Positions 7,901 through 15,645 of a stretch of 64,000 nucleotides of DNA are shown piece after piece. A program made the position numbers and the translations under genes. Source of the stretch: DASXBA01 sp036406475 (GTDB taxonomy: Bacteria; Actinomycetota; Thermoleophilia; Solirubrobacterales; Thermoleophilaceae); NCBI GenBank assembly GCA_036406475.1, contig DASXBA010000050.1, forward strand, positions 45,174-109,173, given 5' to 3'. Below the pieces are notes generated by a model. It was given only the letters and a program-made list of their open reading frames with translations, made no database searches and was not told the origin of the DNA. Each line of letters begins with the position of its first letter. Within the stretch, counting starts at the first letter, position 1.

Positions 7901-9392
7901 GGCCGTCGAGCATGTCGAGAACGCTGTCGAGCAGCTCGCGCGAGAGCTCGCCGAAGGGGTAGGCGCGGCGGACCAGCTCGTGCAGCTCCGGGACCCTCCA
8001 CTCGTCGCCTGCCGCGGTCATTGCCACGATCTGCTGCGCCAGAACGTCGAGCGGGTTCCGCGGGACCACCGTCGGCTCGATGTCGCCGTCGCGCATCCGC
8101 CGCGCGACCACCGTGCACTCGAGCAGGTCGGCCCTGAACTTGGGGAAGATCCGGCCCTTCGATACCTCGCCCACGCCGTGGCCGGCGCGGCCGATCCGCT
8201 GGAGCCCGGCAGTCACCGACTTGGGCGACTCGACCTGGAGCACGAGGTCGACGGCGCCCATGTCGATGCCCAGCTCCAAGGACGAGGTCGCAACCAGGCA
8301 GGGGAGCTCGCCCGACTTGAGCAGGTCCTCGACCACGAGCCGCTCCTCGCGCGCGAGCGAGCCGTGGTGCGCCCGTGCAACAACGGGCCCCGTCCCCGTT
8401 TTTTCATCCGCCGCCAGCTCGTTCAGCCGCACCGCCAGGCGCTCGGCGCCGCGGCGGGCGTTCACGAAGATGATCGTCGAGCGGTGCCGCTTCACCAGGT
8501 CGAGCAGCTCCGGGTAGATCGCGGGCCAGATAGACCTCTGAGTGGCGGGCCGGTCGCCCAGACCCGTGCCCATCAGGTCGCCGCCTCCCCCGGCCGTGCC
8601 CATCACCTCGACGGCGGGGTCGCCGATGTCGTGCGCGTCCGGCTCCCTCATGTCCTCGACCGGAACCTGGATCCGCAGGTCGAGCGGCTTGCGGATGCCC
8701 GTGTCCACGATGCGGCAGTCGCGGCCGCCGCCCACGAGGAAGCGGCCGACCTCCTCGAGCGGCCGCTGGGTGGCGGACAGGCCGATCCGCTGAAGCGGCC
8801 TGCCGGCCAGGTGCTCGAGCCGCTCGAGCGTCAGCGCCAGGTGCGCGCCCCGCTTGGTCTGAGCGACGGCGTGGATCTCGTCGACGATCACCCACTCGCT
8901 GTCGACGAGGAACTCCTGCGCCCGCGAGGTGAGCATCAGGTAGAGCGATTCGGGCGTGGTGATCAGCACGTCCGGCGGCTTGCGCAACATCGCCTGACGC
9001 TCCTTCTGCGGCGTGTCGCCGGTGCGGATGGCCACGTCGATGTCGCCGCCGATTCCCTTCAGCGGCGCGCGCAGGTTCTTCTCGATGTCGTACGAGAGCG
9101 CCTTCAGCGGCGAGACGTAGACGAGACGCGTGCGCCGCGAACGCGTGGTGCGGTGCTCGCCGGACCAACGCTCCAGCTCCGCTCCTCCCGCCGGCTCGGC
9201 CACCAGGCGGTCGAGCCCCCAGAGGAAGGCGGCGAGCGTCTTGCCGGAGCCGGTGGGGGCGGACACGAGCACGTTCTCGCCCTTCGCGATCGCCGGCCAG
9301 GCCTGCTCCTGAGCCGGTGTCGGGCCCTCGAAGGACCGTTCGAACCAGTCACGGACCGGGTCGGTGAAGTCGGCGAGAGGCTCGGAAGGCAC
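4923..9392 (-). CDS. lhr: Large helicase-related protein Lhr (DEAD/DEAH-box DNA helicase)
   Basis: ATP-dependent 3'-5' DNA helicase involved in DNA repair. GTG at 9392 gives 1489 residues, close to the usual actinobacterial Lhr length of about 1500; a much longer upstream frame runs into the next gene and is rejected. Motifs: Walker A APTGSGKT (residues 45-52), VYVSPLKAL, TPESLYLML, VDEIHAV, GLSATQRP, IIFVNARR, ATSSLELGIDMG and QRIGRAGHG. These are followed by the winged-helix and Lhr-specific core, then a long C-terminal region found in Lhr-CTD proteins. Around residues 330-339 the sequence EKTGTGPVV is encoded by an inserted copy of a palindromic repeat. The gene leads the TrxR-like gene. 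Confidence 0.95.
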   Translation of the reverse strand: MPSEPLADFTDPVRDWFERSFEGPTPAQEQAWPAIAKGENVLVSAPTGSGKTLAAFLWGLDRLVAEPAGGAELERWSGEHRTTRSRRTRLVYVSPLKALSYDIEKNLRAPLKGIGGDIDVAIRTGDTPQKERQAMLRKPPDVLITTPESLYLMLTSRAQEFLVDSEWVIVDEIHAVAQTKRGAHLALTLERLEHLAGRPLQRIGLSATQRPLEEVGRFLVGGGRDCRIVDTGIRKPLDLRIQVPVEDMREPDAHDIGDPAVEVMGTAGGGGDLMGTGLGDRPATQRSIWPAIYPELLDLVKRHRSTIIFVNARRGAERLAVRLNELAADEKTGTGPVVARAHHGSLAREERLVVEDLLKSGELPCLVATSSLELGIDMGAVDLVLQVESPKSVTAGLQRIGRAGHGVGEVSKGRIFPKFRADLLECTVVARRMRDGDIEPTVVPRNPLDVLAQQIVAMTAAGDEWRVPELHELVRRAYPFGELSRELLDSVLDMLDGRYPSEEFAELRPRIVWDRVEDTIRARKGARQLAVTNAGTIPDRGLYGVHLPDGRRVGELDEEMVYEARPGQAFLLGASTWRIEEITRDRVIVSPAPGAPGAIPFWRGDGVGRPVELGKAIGRFAREAVDREPTELVEEYDLDERAARNLVSFLREQREATRVVPSERTIVVERFRDEIGDWRLCVLSPYGGRVHAAWALALSARIRDQFGLESDAIWSDDGIIVHLPDADEPPSPELVLVEPDQIEELVVGELSGSALFGARFRENAARSLLLPRAYPGKRTPLWQQRLKAQSLLEVAKRYGQFPVVLETYRECLRDVFDLPGLTELLRGLHTRELSLVEVETQRASPFASSLLFDYVATYMYEGDTPNAERRAAALSLDRDLLRELLGQEELRELIDPTALEEVEEDLQRVSERMRAANADGLHDVLRAVGDLTVDEAQVRCLDAVSGKRILGELEKQRRAARMRIGGEERWIAAEDAGLYRDAFGAVPPGGLPETFLEEVEEPLARLVRRFARTHGPFTTRQLGDRYEFDFGPVLRELETDGDLVRGELRPGGTEREWCDPDVLRRLRRASLASLRKEVEPAEQRALARFLPAWQGVDAAPPGGAGVDRLREILVPLQGVALSAETWERDVLPRRVGAYSQAWMDQLCAGGELVWVGAGSLGRSSGRVALYFREDARWLGPPPLKGEAPGEPLHEALRERLAAGAAFWTDLLADLGEVEPLELQEGLWDLVWAGEASNDAFAPLRAPRLTLARRERQPGRRFARRRRPEAPQVQGRWSLTRGLFADAPAHGPRVRALCEVLLERYGIVTRETVLAEGIPGGFAALYGELSNLETLGTARRGYFVEGLGGAQFALPAAVERLRGLRSDEPAGPLVLAATDPANPYGASLPWPKREEGRRPARVPGAYVVTLEAEPVLYVERGGKGLLPLAELDDDDLRTCLETLAGEVRRGRIPKLGLERYDGEPVIGSPVGALLLELGFRQSPRKLTLSA
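8375..8407. repeat. 33-bp palindromic repeat, copy C (inside lhr)
   Basis: Same core (gggccccgtcccc) and same orientation as copy A. Stem bases differ in a paired way: the aaaggg/ccccttt arm of copy A becomes aacggg/ccccgtt here, so the C and G changes keep pairing. It is read in frame by lhr as EKTGTGPVV, between the helicase segments LNELAADE and ARAHHGSLARE. Confidence 0.8.
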
Positions 9393-9426
9393 GCAACCCA
9401 CGAGCGTACCGCGCGGGCTGCCTCGG

Positions 9427-11637
9427 CTACCTGAGGCGGCGTGCGACCGCGCCGGCCACGGCCATCGCCGCTCCCGCGATGGCGACGATCGCAGGACGGG
9501 CGCCGGTGAAGGCAAGCCCCGAGCCGCCCCCGCTCGGACCGGAGGAGCCGCTTGCGGCGGTTCCGGAGCCTCGTTCGCGGCTCCCGCCGGAGCGCCGGCC
9601 GTGCCCCCGCTTGCCTCCGCCCCCCGCCGTGGAAGCCGGGATCGGCTCCTCGAAGCGCTTGCGATAGGTGCTGGCGCCATCGGCGCGGACGAGGGTCAGC
9701 ACGAGCTCTGCCGTGTCCCCCACGCCACTCACCTCGACGTGGGCGAAGTGGCCGTGGCGATCGTCGGCGTAGGCGATCCCGGGGCGGCCGCGCAGATTCC
9801 GCGCCGCCAGCGGGTCGACCAGCGTGATGTCGTTCGGGACCGGGATGTCCAGCGGGCAGGGGCGAGCCTCGAACAGCTCGCCGCGGTCGTAGACCATCGT
9901 GAAGTGGGTGTCGCCTGTGACGAAGATCGTGCGGCCGCTCACGCGCTTCGAGATGTGGCGTAGCAGGAGGTCGCGCTCGGCCGTGAAGCCGGAGCTCCAG
10001 TTGCCGTCGCGGGCGTTCTCCTGATCGCCCGGGGAGAGGGTGCAGGGCGAGCAGATCAGCTTGAACGGCGCCCTGGACGAGGCCAGCGTTTCGAGAAGCC
10101 AGTCGCGCTGATCGCGGCCGAGGAGAGTCTTCGCCTCGGTGTCCGGCTCGTCCGGATCGCTCTTGAACTTCCGCTGGTCCAGGACCCAGGTTTCGAGGAG
10201 CCCGGCGCTGAAGCGGTGATAGGGACGGCGCTCCATCAGCGCCTCCCAGGGCGCGACTCCGATCGCCTTCAGGTTCGTGGAGTTGGCGTCCTGAACGCCG
10301 TAGTCGTGATCGTCGCGGCCGGGGACGAAGGCCGAGCGCTCCAGCAAGGGCGCCAGAGACGGCCCCGTGAGGAAGTCACGCCAGATCCCGGCATAGCCGC
10401 TGAGCGTCTGCGCCAGTGGGCCCACCGTGTCCGGATAGTTCAGATCGCCCTGCCAGACGAATACGTCCGGCCGGCGGCGGACGAGCACGTCGAAGATGGG
10501 GCCGAACTGGGAGGCGCACGCCGCCACCGCCAGGGTCACCCGGCTCCGGCTTCCGGCCGCGGGAAGGACGCGGAACGAGCGGACGGGCCCGCGGGTCTCG
10601 TGACCGCGACGGCTGAGGCGGGCTCGCCAGTAGACGCGCCGATTCGCCTCCAATCCCGTGACCGTCTTCGCCGCGGCCTCGTAGTCCCCCGTGACCCCGG
10701 CGGTCACGCGGCGCGAGTCACGGAAGTCCGGTCTCGACGCGACCTCGACCGACACCCGCGCCGGCAGGTCGGTCGCGACCCGGAGGTTCCCGGCGCGGGC
10801 TCCCGGCACCCCACTCGTAGCGGCGACGACGGAGGGGGCGGTCACGCCGAGCGGCTCCGGCGTGCTCACGCTCAGCTCCCGGACCGAGACGGTGGACCGC
10901 TCGCGGATCTCACCGATCAGCGCCTGCCCCGCCGGGCTCTCGATCACAGCCTCGCCCTCCTGGATCCCGTAGGGAAGGAGGTGCACGTTGCCGAGCGCGG
11001 GGAACGCGTCGTTGCGCTCACTCGGAAAGAGCGTCCTCGCGGTCGCGAGGACCCCGGGATCGCCCGGGGCTTGAAGCGAGCCGAACCCGTCGCTCGCCGA
11101 GGCGCTGAAGCGTGCGCCGGTGGCGTCGACGAGGGTCGCCGTCAGGCCGGTTGGGGCCGACCCACGCGCCTCGAGCGAAAGCGTCAGCGGAAGCCGCACC
11201 GCCGCAGCCGGGACATGCGTGAGCTCCACGATCTCGCTGCCCGAGCGTCGCACGACGACCAACGCGGCCCGCTCCTGTTCGTAGATCGCCGCGTAGTAGT
11301 AACGATGGGAAGTCCGGCGCAGCACCACCCCGGCCCCCGCGCCGGTTCGCGTGATCACGGCGCTGACCGTGCCCTGGGCGAAGCGCCGGTCGACGGCGAA
11401 GGCGACCGGGCGGGGGTCGTTGGGGAAGACGTCCGAGCCCGCCTCGAGTAGGCCCTGTCCGCCGGCGCGGTGCAGGTTCGCGACCCCCACGCAGGCGAAG
11501 CCCGGCCAGCCCGTCCCGTCAGCGAGCGCGGAGAAGTCCGCTCTCCACGACGTGGCCGCGGCGGAAGCCGCGCGGGGCCAACCGGCAAGCGCCGCCCCTG
11601 CAGCGGTCGCGGCGAGGAACTCGCGACGGCTCAGCAA
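9427..11637 (-). CDS. PhoD-like phosphatase, Tat-exported, with LAxTG wall-anchor signal
   Basis: Secreted metallophosphoesterase of the PhoD/alkaline-phosphatase D type. The N-terminus SRREFLAATAAG is a twin-arginine signal. A 300-residue N-terminal extension without a recognised fold precedes a fibronectin-like strand region. The catalytic metal-binding segments are GDLNYPD, RDDHDYG and VTGDTHFTMVY. A Gly/Ser/Arg-rich linker leads to LAFTG at about residue 708, then a hydrophobic helix and a basic tail (ARRLR), the layout of a class E sortase substrate. Start is TTG at 11637; no strong RBS is seen. No sortase gene is in the window. Confidence 0.88.
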   Translation of the reverse strand: MLSRREFLAATAAGAALAGWPRAASAAATSWRADFSALADGTGWPGFACVGVANLHRAGGQGLLEAGSDVFPNDPRPVAFAVDRRFAQGTVSAVITRTGAGAGVVLRRTSHRYYYAAIYEQERAALVVVRRSGSEIVELTHVPAAAVRLPLTLSLEARGSAPTGLTATLVDATGARFSASASDGFGSLQAPGDPGVLATARTLFPSERNDAFPALGNVHLLPYGIQEGEAVIESPAGQALIGEIRERSTVSVRELSVSTPEPLGVTAPSVVAATSGVPGARAGNLRVATDLPARVSVEVASRPDFRDSRRVTAGVTGDYEAAAKTVTGLEANRRVYWRARLSRRGHETRGPVRSFRVLPAAGSRSRVTLAVAACASQFGPIFDVLVRRRPDVFVWQGDLNYPDTVGPLAQTLSGYAGIWRDFLTGPSLAPLLERSAFVPGRDDHDYGVQDANSTNLKAIGVAPWEALMERRPYHRFSAGLLETWVLDQRKFKSDPDEPDTEAKTLLGRDQRDWLLETLASSRAPFKLICSPCTLSPGDQENARDGNWSSGFTAERDLLLRHISKRVSGRTIFVTGDTHFTMVYDRGELFEARPCPLDIPVPNDITLVDPLAARNLRGRPGIAYADDRHGHFAHVEVSGVGDTAELVLTLVRADGASTYRKRFEEPIPASTAGGGGKRGHGRRSGGSRERGSGTAASGSSGPSGGGSGLAFTGARPAIVAIAGAAMAVAGAVARRLR

Positions 11638-11667
11638 GCCGGGGACGGTACCGCCCCGCCGTCGTCG

Positions 11668-12093
11668 TTACGCCGCCTCCGCCCGCTCTATCTCGGCGCC
11701 GAGCCGAGCGAGCTCGTCACCGGGAAGCGCCTGCTCCACCATCGGGAACAGGACCCGCTCTTCGTGTCGGATGTGCGAGTCGAGCAACTGGCCCAACAAG
11801 TGGAGCGAGTCGAGGGACTCGGGCGGGTCGGCGGCCGCGCTCCGTAACTCGACGTGGTCCGTGAGCACGCGCACCACGGCCGCTTCTTCGGCCGAGCCGT
11901 GCCGCGCGTACGCCGGTAGCAGCAGCTCCTCCTCGATCCGGAAGTGGCGACGCGCGTCGCTGCGGAAGAAGTCGAGGAATGCCTCGCGCGCCTCGCTCGC
12001 CGTCCGCTCGTCGGCCCGCTTCAGCTTCATCGCGACGAACAGCCCCCGGTGGTGGTCGCGCGAGAGTGGTTTGAGGGCGTCGCTTCGTTCCAT
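11668..12093 (-). CDS. Hemerythrin HHE-domain protein
   Basis: 141-residue all-alpha diiron protein that may bind oxygen or sense oxygen or nitric oxide. Metal-ligand motifs in order: SRDHHRG near the N-terminus, HFRIEEELLLP, DHVELR, and SHIRHEERVLFP. No signal peptide, so cytoplasmic. It lies 7 nt after the TetR-PP2C fusion stop on the same strand and may be co-transcribed with it, which would link a sensor phosphatase to a redox-sensing protein. The domain call is firm and the role is inferred. Confidence 0.92.
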   Translation of the reverse strand: MERSDALKPLSRDHHRGLFVAMKLKRADERTASEAREAFLDFFRSDARRHFRIEEELLLPAYARHGSAEEAAVVRVLTDHVELRSAAADPPESLDSLHLLGQLLDSHIRHEERVLFPMVEQALPGDELARLGAEIERAEAA

Positions 12094-12100
12094 GCCGCAG

Positions 12101-14113
12101 CTAGCTCGGCGCCAGCACGATCGCCACGGCGTCGTCCTGGAGCGTGTTCTCGGAGGCGCGCAGCACGGCCTCCTGGATCGCCTGGGCCATCGCCGGAGCG
12201 GAGCGGCTTTCCGCGCCGCGAAGGGCGCGCTCGATCCCGTCGAGACCGAAGAGGCCGTCGCCGGTTCGCCGCGCGGTGATTCCGTCCGAGTGCAGGATCA
12301 GCCGCTCGTCCTGCCCGAGACGCCGCTGGCGCGGAACGAACCTGCGCTCGCGCTCCATTAGCCCGAGCGGCAGGCCCGGCTCGGTGAAGAGCTGCTCGAG
12401 CGACCCATCCGGGCGGGCCACGAGAGGGGGCGGATGCCCGCAGTTGACCCAGCTGATCGTGGAGTAGACGGCGTGCCAGCGGGCGACGATCGCAGTGACG
12501 TAGAACTCCGGCCGGCCGACGTCGTAGACCACCTCGTGCATGAGTCGGGCGGTCGCTTCCAGGCTCTGCTCGTCGCGCCTGGCCGCGCGCAGCGCCGCCA
12601 GGGCGATCCCGCCGAGCGCGCCGGCGGTGGCGCCCTTGCCGACCGCGTCCGCGATCGCGATCCAGGCTCCGTCGCGGTTCTCGACGTAGTCGAACCAGTC
12701 GCCACCCACCTCGTAGGTGGGCAGCACGCTGCCTGCGATCTCGCCCCCGCCCAGCCGGGCGATCCGAGGCGGCAGGAGGCTCTGCTGGAGCTCGGCGGCG
12801 GCGTGTGTCTGCTTCCGGCGGCGGGCGATGTCGAAGACGTCGCTGTAGCCGCCGGCAAGCTCCATCGCCGCCGCGCCGTGCCTTCCCAGCTCGACCAGCG
12901 GCTCCTCGGGCGTACGGAGCGCCAGGAGCAGGCCGATCGCCCGCCCGCGCAGCCACATCGGCGCCACGCTCACGCCCGGCAGCTCGCCCTCGAGCCGCAC
13001 GCGCAGCGCGGGGATCCCGTCTTCCGCCAGCTCGGGCCCGAGGGCCAGCGGCGCGGTCAGCCGCTCTGGGAACTCCTCCGGCCCCGCGAGCCGGATCAGG
13101 TGGGTGCCGTCGATGTCGAGGACGTACATCGCCACCGGGCCGCCGCTGATCCGCCGTGCCTCGGACACGAACTGCTCGGGGAAGAGGTGCGGCGGGATCT
13201 CGTCGAGCACCCGCGCGATGTCCAGGGGGATGGCTGCGGCGGCGGCGAGCTGGCCGGGCGGCCGCAGTCGCTCGAGCTCCCAGCCCTTCTCGGCGCTCAC
13301 GTCCTCCAGCACCCCGGCGACCCCGTACGGCGGCGCCCCGTCGGAGGAGCGCAGGACGCGCGCGTCGATCGACAGCCAGCGGATCTCGCCGTCCTCGACC
13401 CGTCCGACCACCGCGTTCTGCGACTCACCGGTGCTGGCGGCCAGCGCGAGCGGATGAGCATCGGGCGGACAGGGCGAGCCGTCCGCGAATACGAGGTCGC
13501 CGCCGGGCGGCGCGATGGCCGCCGCGCGGCTGTTACGCGCGATGACCGAGCCCTGTCGGTCGAGCAGGACGAGGCCGCGGTCGAGCGGGTCCACCAAAGC
13601 GCGGAAGAGAAGCTCGGCTGCGGCGCCAGGCTCGTCCGGTCGAGACGAGCCCGCTCGCAGGCACGCTCCTGCGAAATGCTGGACGGCCTCGCCCAGCCAG
13701 GCGGCGCGGGGAGCCGGCGTGAGTCCGGCCATCCGGCGCAGCCGCTCGGCGAGTGGGGCCGCGGCGGCGAGCGTCGAGCGGTCGCGCAACGCCAGCGGGC
13801 CGAGCAGCTCCGGACGCCGCCGCGCGCCGATGTCGACCAGATCAGAGACCACTCGCCTCAGGACCGCCATCGGGGCGCCGCCGTCTTCGTCCGCCGAGGC
13901 GAGCGCGGCGCGAACCTCCTCGCTCGCTTCCTTCCGCAGGGCCTCCTGAAGGTCGGAGCGCCGGGGGAAGTGACGGTGAAGAGTGGACCGGCTGAGCCCG
14001 GCGGCCGCGGCCACGTTCGCCATGCTCAGCTCTCCGCGAAGTGCGACCTCGGTGGCCGCCGCCCCGACGATCGCGGTCCGGTTTCGGCGCGCATCCACGC
14101 GGGTGTGAGCCAT
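12101..14113 (-). CDS. TetR-type HTH fused to PAS, GAF and PP2C (SpoIIE/RsbU) phosphatase
   Basis: About 670 residues. Residues 10-60 are a TetR-like DNA-binding domain (ARRNRTAIVGAAATEV, then AAAAGLSRSTLHRHFPRRSDL), followed by a TetR-like ligand region. A PAS-like domain follows (LVLLDRQGSVIARN ... LSIDARVL). Next is a GAF-like domain around MYVLDIDGTHLIRLAG. The C-terminal 220 residues are a SpoIIE/PP2C serine phosphatase with AELQQSLLPP, GGDWFDYVE, IADAVGKGATAG, NCGHPPPL, ILHSDGIT and DDAVAIVLA. RsbU-type phosphatases dephosphorylate anti-anti-sigma factors; joining one to a DNA-binding TetR head is unusual. Start 14113 (MAHTRVDARRN) is preferred; ATG 14137 is possible. Confidence 0.88.
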   Translation of the reverse strand: MAHTRVDARRNRTAIVGAAATEVALRGELSMANVAAAAGLSRSTLHRHFPRRSDLQEALRKEASEEVRAALASADEDGGAPMAVLRRVVSDLVDIGARRRPELLGPLALRDRSTLAAAAPLAERLRRMAGLTPAPRAAWLGEAVQHFAGACLRAGSSRPDEPGAAAELLFRALVDPLDRGLVLLDRQGSVIARNSRAAAIAPPGGDLVFADGSPCPPDAHPLALAASTGESQNAVVGRVEDGEIRWLSIDARVLRSSDGAPPYGVAGVLEDVSAEKGWELERLRPPGQLAAAAAIPLDIARVLDEIPPHLFPEQFVSEARRISGGPVAMYVLDIDGTHLIRLAGPEEFPERLTAPLALGPELAEDGIPALRVRLEGELPGVSVAPMWLRGRAIGLLLALRTPEEPLVELGRHGAAAMELAGGYSDVFDIARRRKQTHAAAELQQSLLPPRIARLGGGEIAGSVLPTYEVGGDWFDYVENRDGAWIAIADAVGKGATAGALGGIALAALRAARRDEQSLEATARLMHEVVYDVGRPEFYVTAIVARWHAVYSTISWVNCGHPPPLVARPDGSLEQLFTEPGLPLGLMERERRFVPRQRRLGQDERLILHSDGITARRTGDGLFGLDGIERALRGAESRSAPAMAQAIQEAVLRASENTLQDDAVAIVLAPS

Positions 14114-14210
14114 ATCCCAGGCACAATACTGAGACATCCGCCGAGCCAGTGCCCCCGTTGAGTCCCAGTTAGGGCGCTCGGTGTGTCAGATGTGAAGAGA
14201 TCCGGGCAGA

Positions 14211-14591
14211 ATGGTCTTGGTGACTGTCTTGGCCCCGCCCCGCCGACGCACTTCGACCGAGGCCGCCCGCGTCGCGCTCTTCCGCGAGGCGACGGCGTTG
14301 ATCGAGGCTGACCTGGCGCGGCCGATCACGCTCGACGAGCTGGCGGAGGGAGTCAACGCGTCGCCGCGGGCTCTGCGCCGCGCCTTCGTCGAGATCGCCG
14401 GCACCACCTTCAGCGCCTACGTGCGCGAGGTGCGGATGGCGCGAGCCGCGCGGCTTCTGACAGGGAGCGCGCGCTCGGTGCACGAGATCGCCGCCTCCGT
14501 CGGATACGGGCAGCCGAGCCAGTTCACCAAGGCCTTCCGCCGGTCGTTCGGGGTGACACCCACCGCATACCGACTGAGCGGTCCGGACTAG
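14211..14591 (+). CDS. AraC-family helix-turn-helix regulator (DNA-binding domain only)
   Basis: 126-residue protein made almost entirely of the AraC/XylS double helix-turn-helix. The first HTH is ITLDELAEGVNASPRALRR, then the family motif FSAYVREVRMARAARLL, the second HTH VHEIAASVGYGQPSQFTKAF, and the ending FGVTPTAYR. There is no sensor domain. It is divergent from the TetR-PP2C fusion and lies just upstream of the envelope operon, either of which it might regulate. Functional target is unknown. Confidence 0.93.
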   Translation: MVLVTVLAPPRRRTSTEAARVALFREATALIEADLARPITLDELAEGVNASPRALRRAFVEIAGTTFSAYVREVRMARAARLLTGSARSVHEIAASVGYGQPSQFTKAFRRSFGVTPTAYRLSGPD

Positions 14592-14677
14592 TTCGAGATG
14601 GCCAACTTGCACAACAGCGGCTTGGGATCCCGGATTTCCGGTACTCGCCGCACATGGACCCCGTGAAGGAGGACAAC

Positions 14678-15079
14678 GTGGCCAGACAAGAGGCCGCCGA
14701 CCAGCCGATAGGCGAGCTGGTCCAACAACTCTCGAACCAGACCGCGACGCTCGTCCGCAAGGAGATCCGCCTTGCCCAGCTCGAGCTGCAGGAGAAGGGC
14801 AAGCACGCCGGCATCGGCGTGGGCATGTTTGGCGGAAGCGGGCTCGTGGCTCTCTACGGGCTCGGCGCCCTGATCGCCGCCGCGATCCTGGGACTGTCGA
14901 CCGCGGTCGACGGCTGGATCGCCGCGCTCATCGTGGCGGTCGTGCTGTTCGCGGTCGCAGGCATCCTTGCGCTCACCGGCAAGAAGCAGGTCGAGCAGGC
15001 CACGCCGCCGCAGCCCGAGCAGGCGATCGACAGCGTGCAGACCGACATCGACGAGGTCAAGGAAAGGGCGGGCCGCTGA
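14678..15079 (+). CDS. Phage holin family protein (Phage_holin_3_6, DUF1469)
   Basis: 133-residue membrane protein. GTG at 14678 is chosen because GAAGGAGG sits 5 nt upstream; an ATG at 14654 is in frame but has no such site. An amphipathic N-terminus (LVQQLSNQTATLVRKEIRLAQLEL) precedes two membrane helices (about residues 47-75 and 80-103) and a charged tail. First gene of a tightly packed operon with DUF3618, DUF4235 and YihY/BrkB genes, a set often found together in actinobacteria and thought to act at the envelope under stress. The stop overlaps the next start (TGATG). Confidence 0.88.
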   Translation: MARQEAADQPIGELVQQLSNQTATLVRKEIRLAQLELQEKGKHAGIGVGMFGGSGLVALYGLGALIAAAILGLSTAVDGWIAALIVAVVLFAVAGILALTGKKQVEQATPPQPEQAIDSVQTDIDEVKERAGR

Positions 15080-15366
15080 TGGCCGAAGCAGAGACCGACA
15101 AGACGAAGGCCTCGAACGAGACCGTCAACGAGCCCGAGGAGCTGCGCGAGGAGATCGAGCAGGACCGCGAGGAGCTCGGCGACACGGTTGAGGCGCTCGC
15201 CCAGAAGGCGGACGTCAAGGCCCAGGTCCAGGACAAGGTCGAGGAGCGCAAGGAGCAGGTCCGGCAGACCGCCGGGCAGGTGAAGGAGAAGCCCGTGCCG
15301 GTCGCGGCCGTGGCCGGCGGCGTCGCCGCCGCGCTGCTTCTGCTCTGGCTCGTGCGGAGGAAGTAG
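15079..15366 (+). CDS. DUF3618 family protein
   Basis: 95-residue protein with the DUF3618 signature: an acidic N-terminus, then ELREEIEQDREELGDTVEAL, a charged coiled-coil-like segment rich in Lys/Glu/Gln, and a single C-terminal membrane helix (VAAVAGGVAAALLLLWLV) ending in RRK. Second gene of the envelope operon, overlapping the holin-like gene by one base and followed after 2 nt by the DUF4235 gene. Function unknown. Confidence 0.9.
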   Translation: MAEAETDKTKASNETVNEPEELREEIEQDREELGDTVEALAQKADVKAQVQDKVEERKEQVRQTAGQVKEKPVPVAAVAGGVAAALLLLWLVRRK

Positions 15367-15368
15367 CC

Positions 15369-15629
15369 ATGAAGCTGCTCTACAAGCCGTTCGGAATACT
15401 CATCAGCGTGCTCGGCGGCATCCTCGCCGGCACGATCTTCAAGCAGATCTGGAAGCGGGTCTCCGGCCAGGAGGACGCCCCGAGGGCGAAGGAGTCGGAG
15501 TACGGCTGGAAGGAGGTCCTGCCCGCCGCGGCCGCGGAGGGTGCGATCTTCGGTCTCGTGAAAGCGGCCGTCGACCGTGGCGGCGCGCAAGGATTCCGCA
15601 AGCTCACCGGCGTCTGGCCGGGCGACTGA
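15369..15629 (+). CDS. DUF4235 family membrane protein
   Basis: 86-residue protein beginning MKLLYKPFGILISVLGGILAG, a membrane helix, followed by IFKQIWKRVSGQEDAP, a short acidic loop, and a second weakly hydrophobic segment EVLPAAAAEGAIFGLVKAAVDRGGAQGF with the DUF4235 pattern. It is always near DUF3618 genes in related genomes. Function unknown; probably an inner-membrane accessory protein of the same operon. Confidence 0.9.
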   Translation: MKLLYKPFGILISVLGGILAGTIFKQIWKRVSGQEDAPRAKESEYGWKEVLPAAAAEGAIFGLVKAAVDRGGAQGFRKLTGVWPGD

Positions 15630-15645
15630 CCGCAAGGAGGCTTAG

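Noticed and set aside
6351..9434. 1027-residue open frame on the plus strand opposite lhr
   Set aside because: It is the antisense of lhr: the composition is Arg/Ala/Gly/His-rich with no motif, whereas the minus strand has all the helicase motifs. High GC removes stops in shadow frames.
9393..9680. N-terminal extension of lhr to 9680
   Set aside because: It overlaps the PhoD coding region and its sequence is not Lhr-like; the GTG at 9392 gives the usual start just before the helicase fold.
12434..14161. 575-residue plus-strand frame opposite the TetR-PP2C gene
   Set aside because: No domain, biased composition; the minus strand shows complete conserved blocks.
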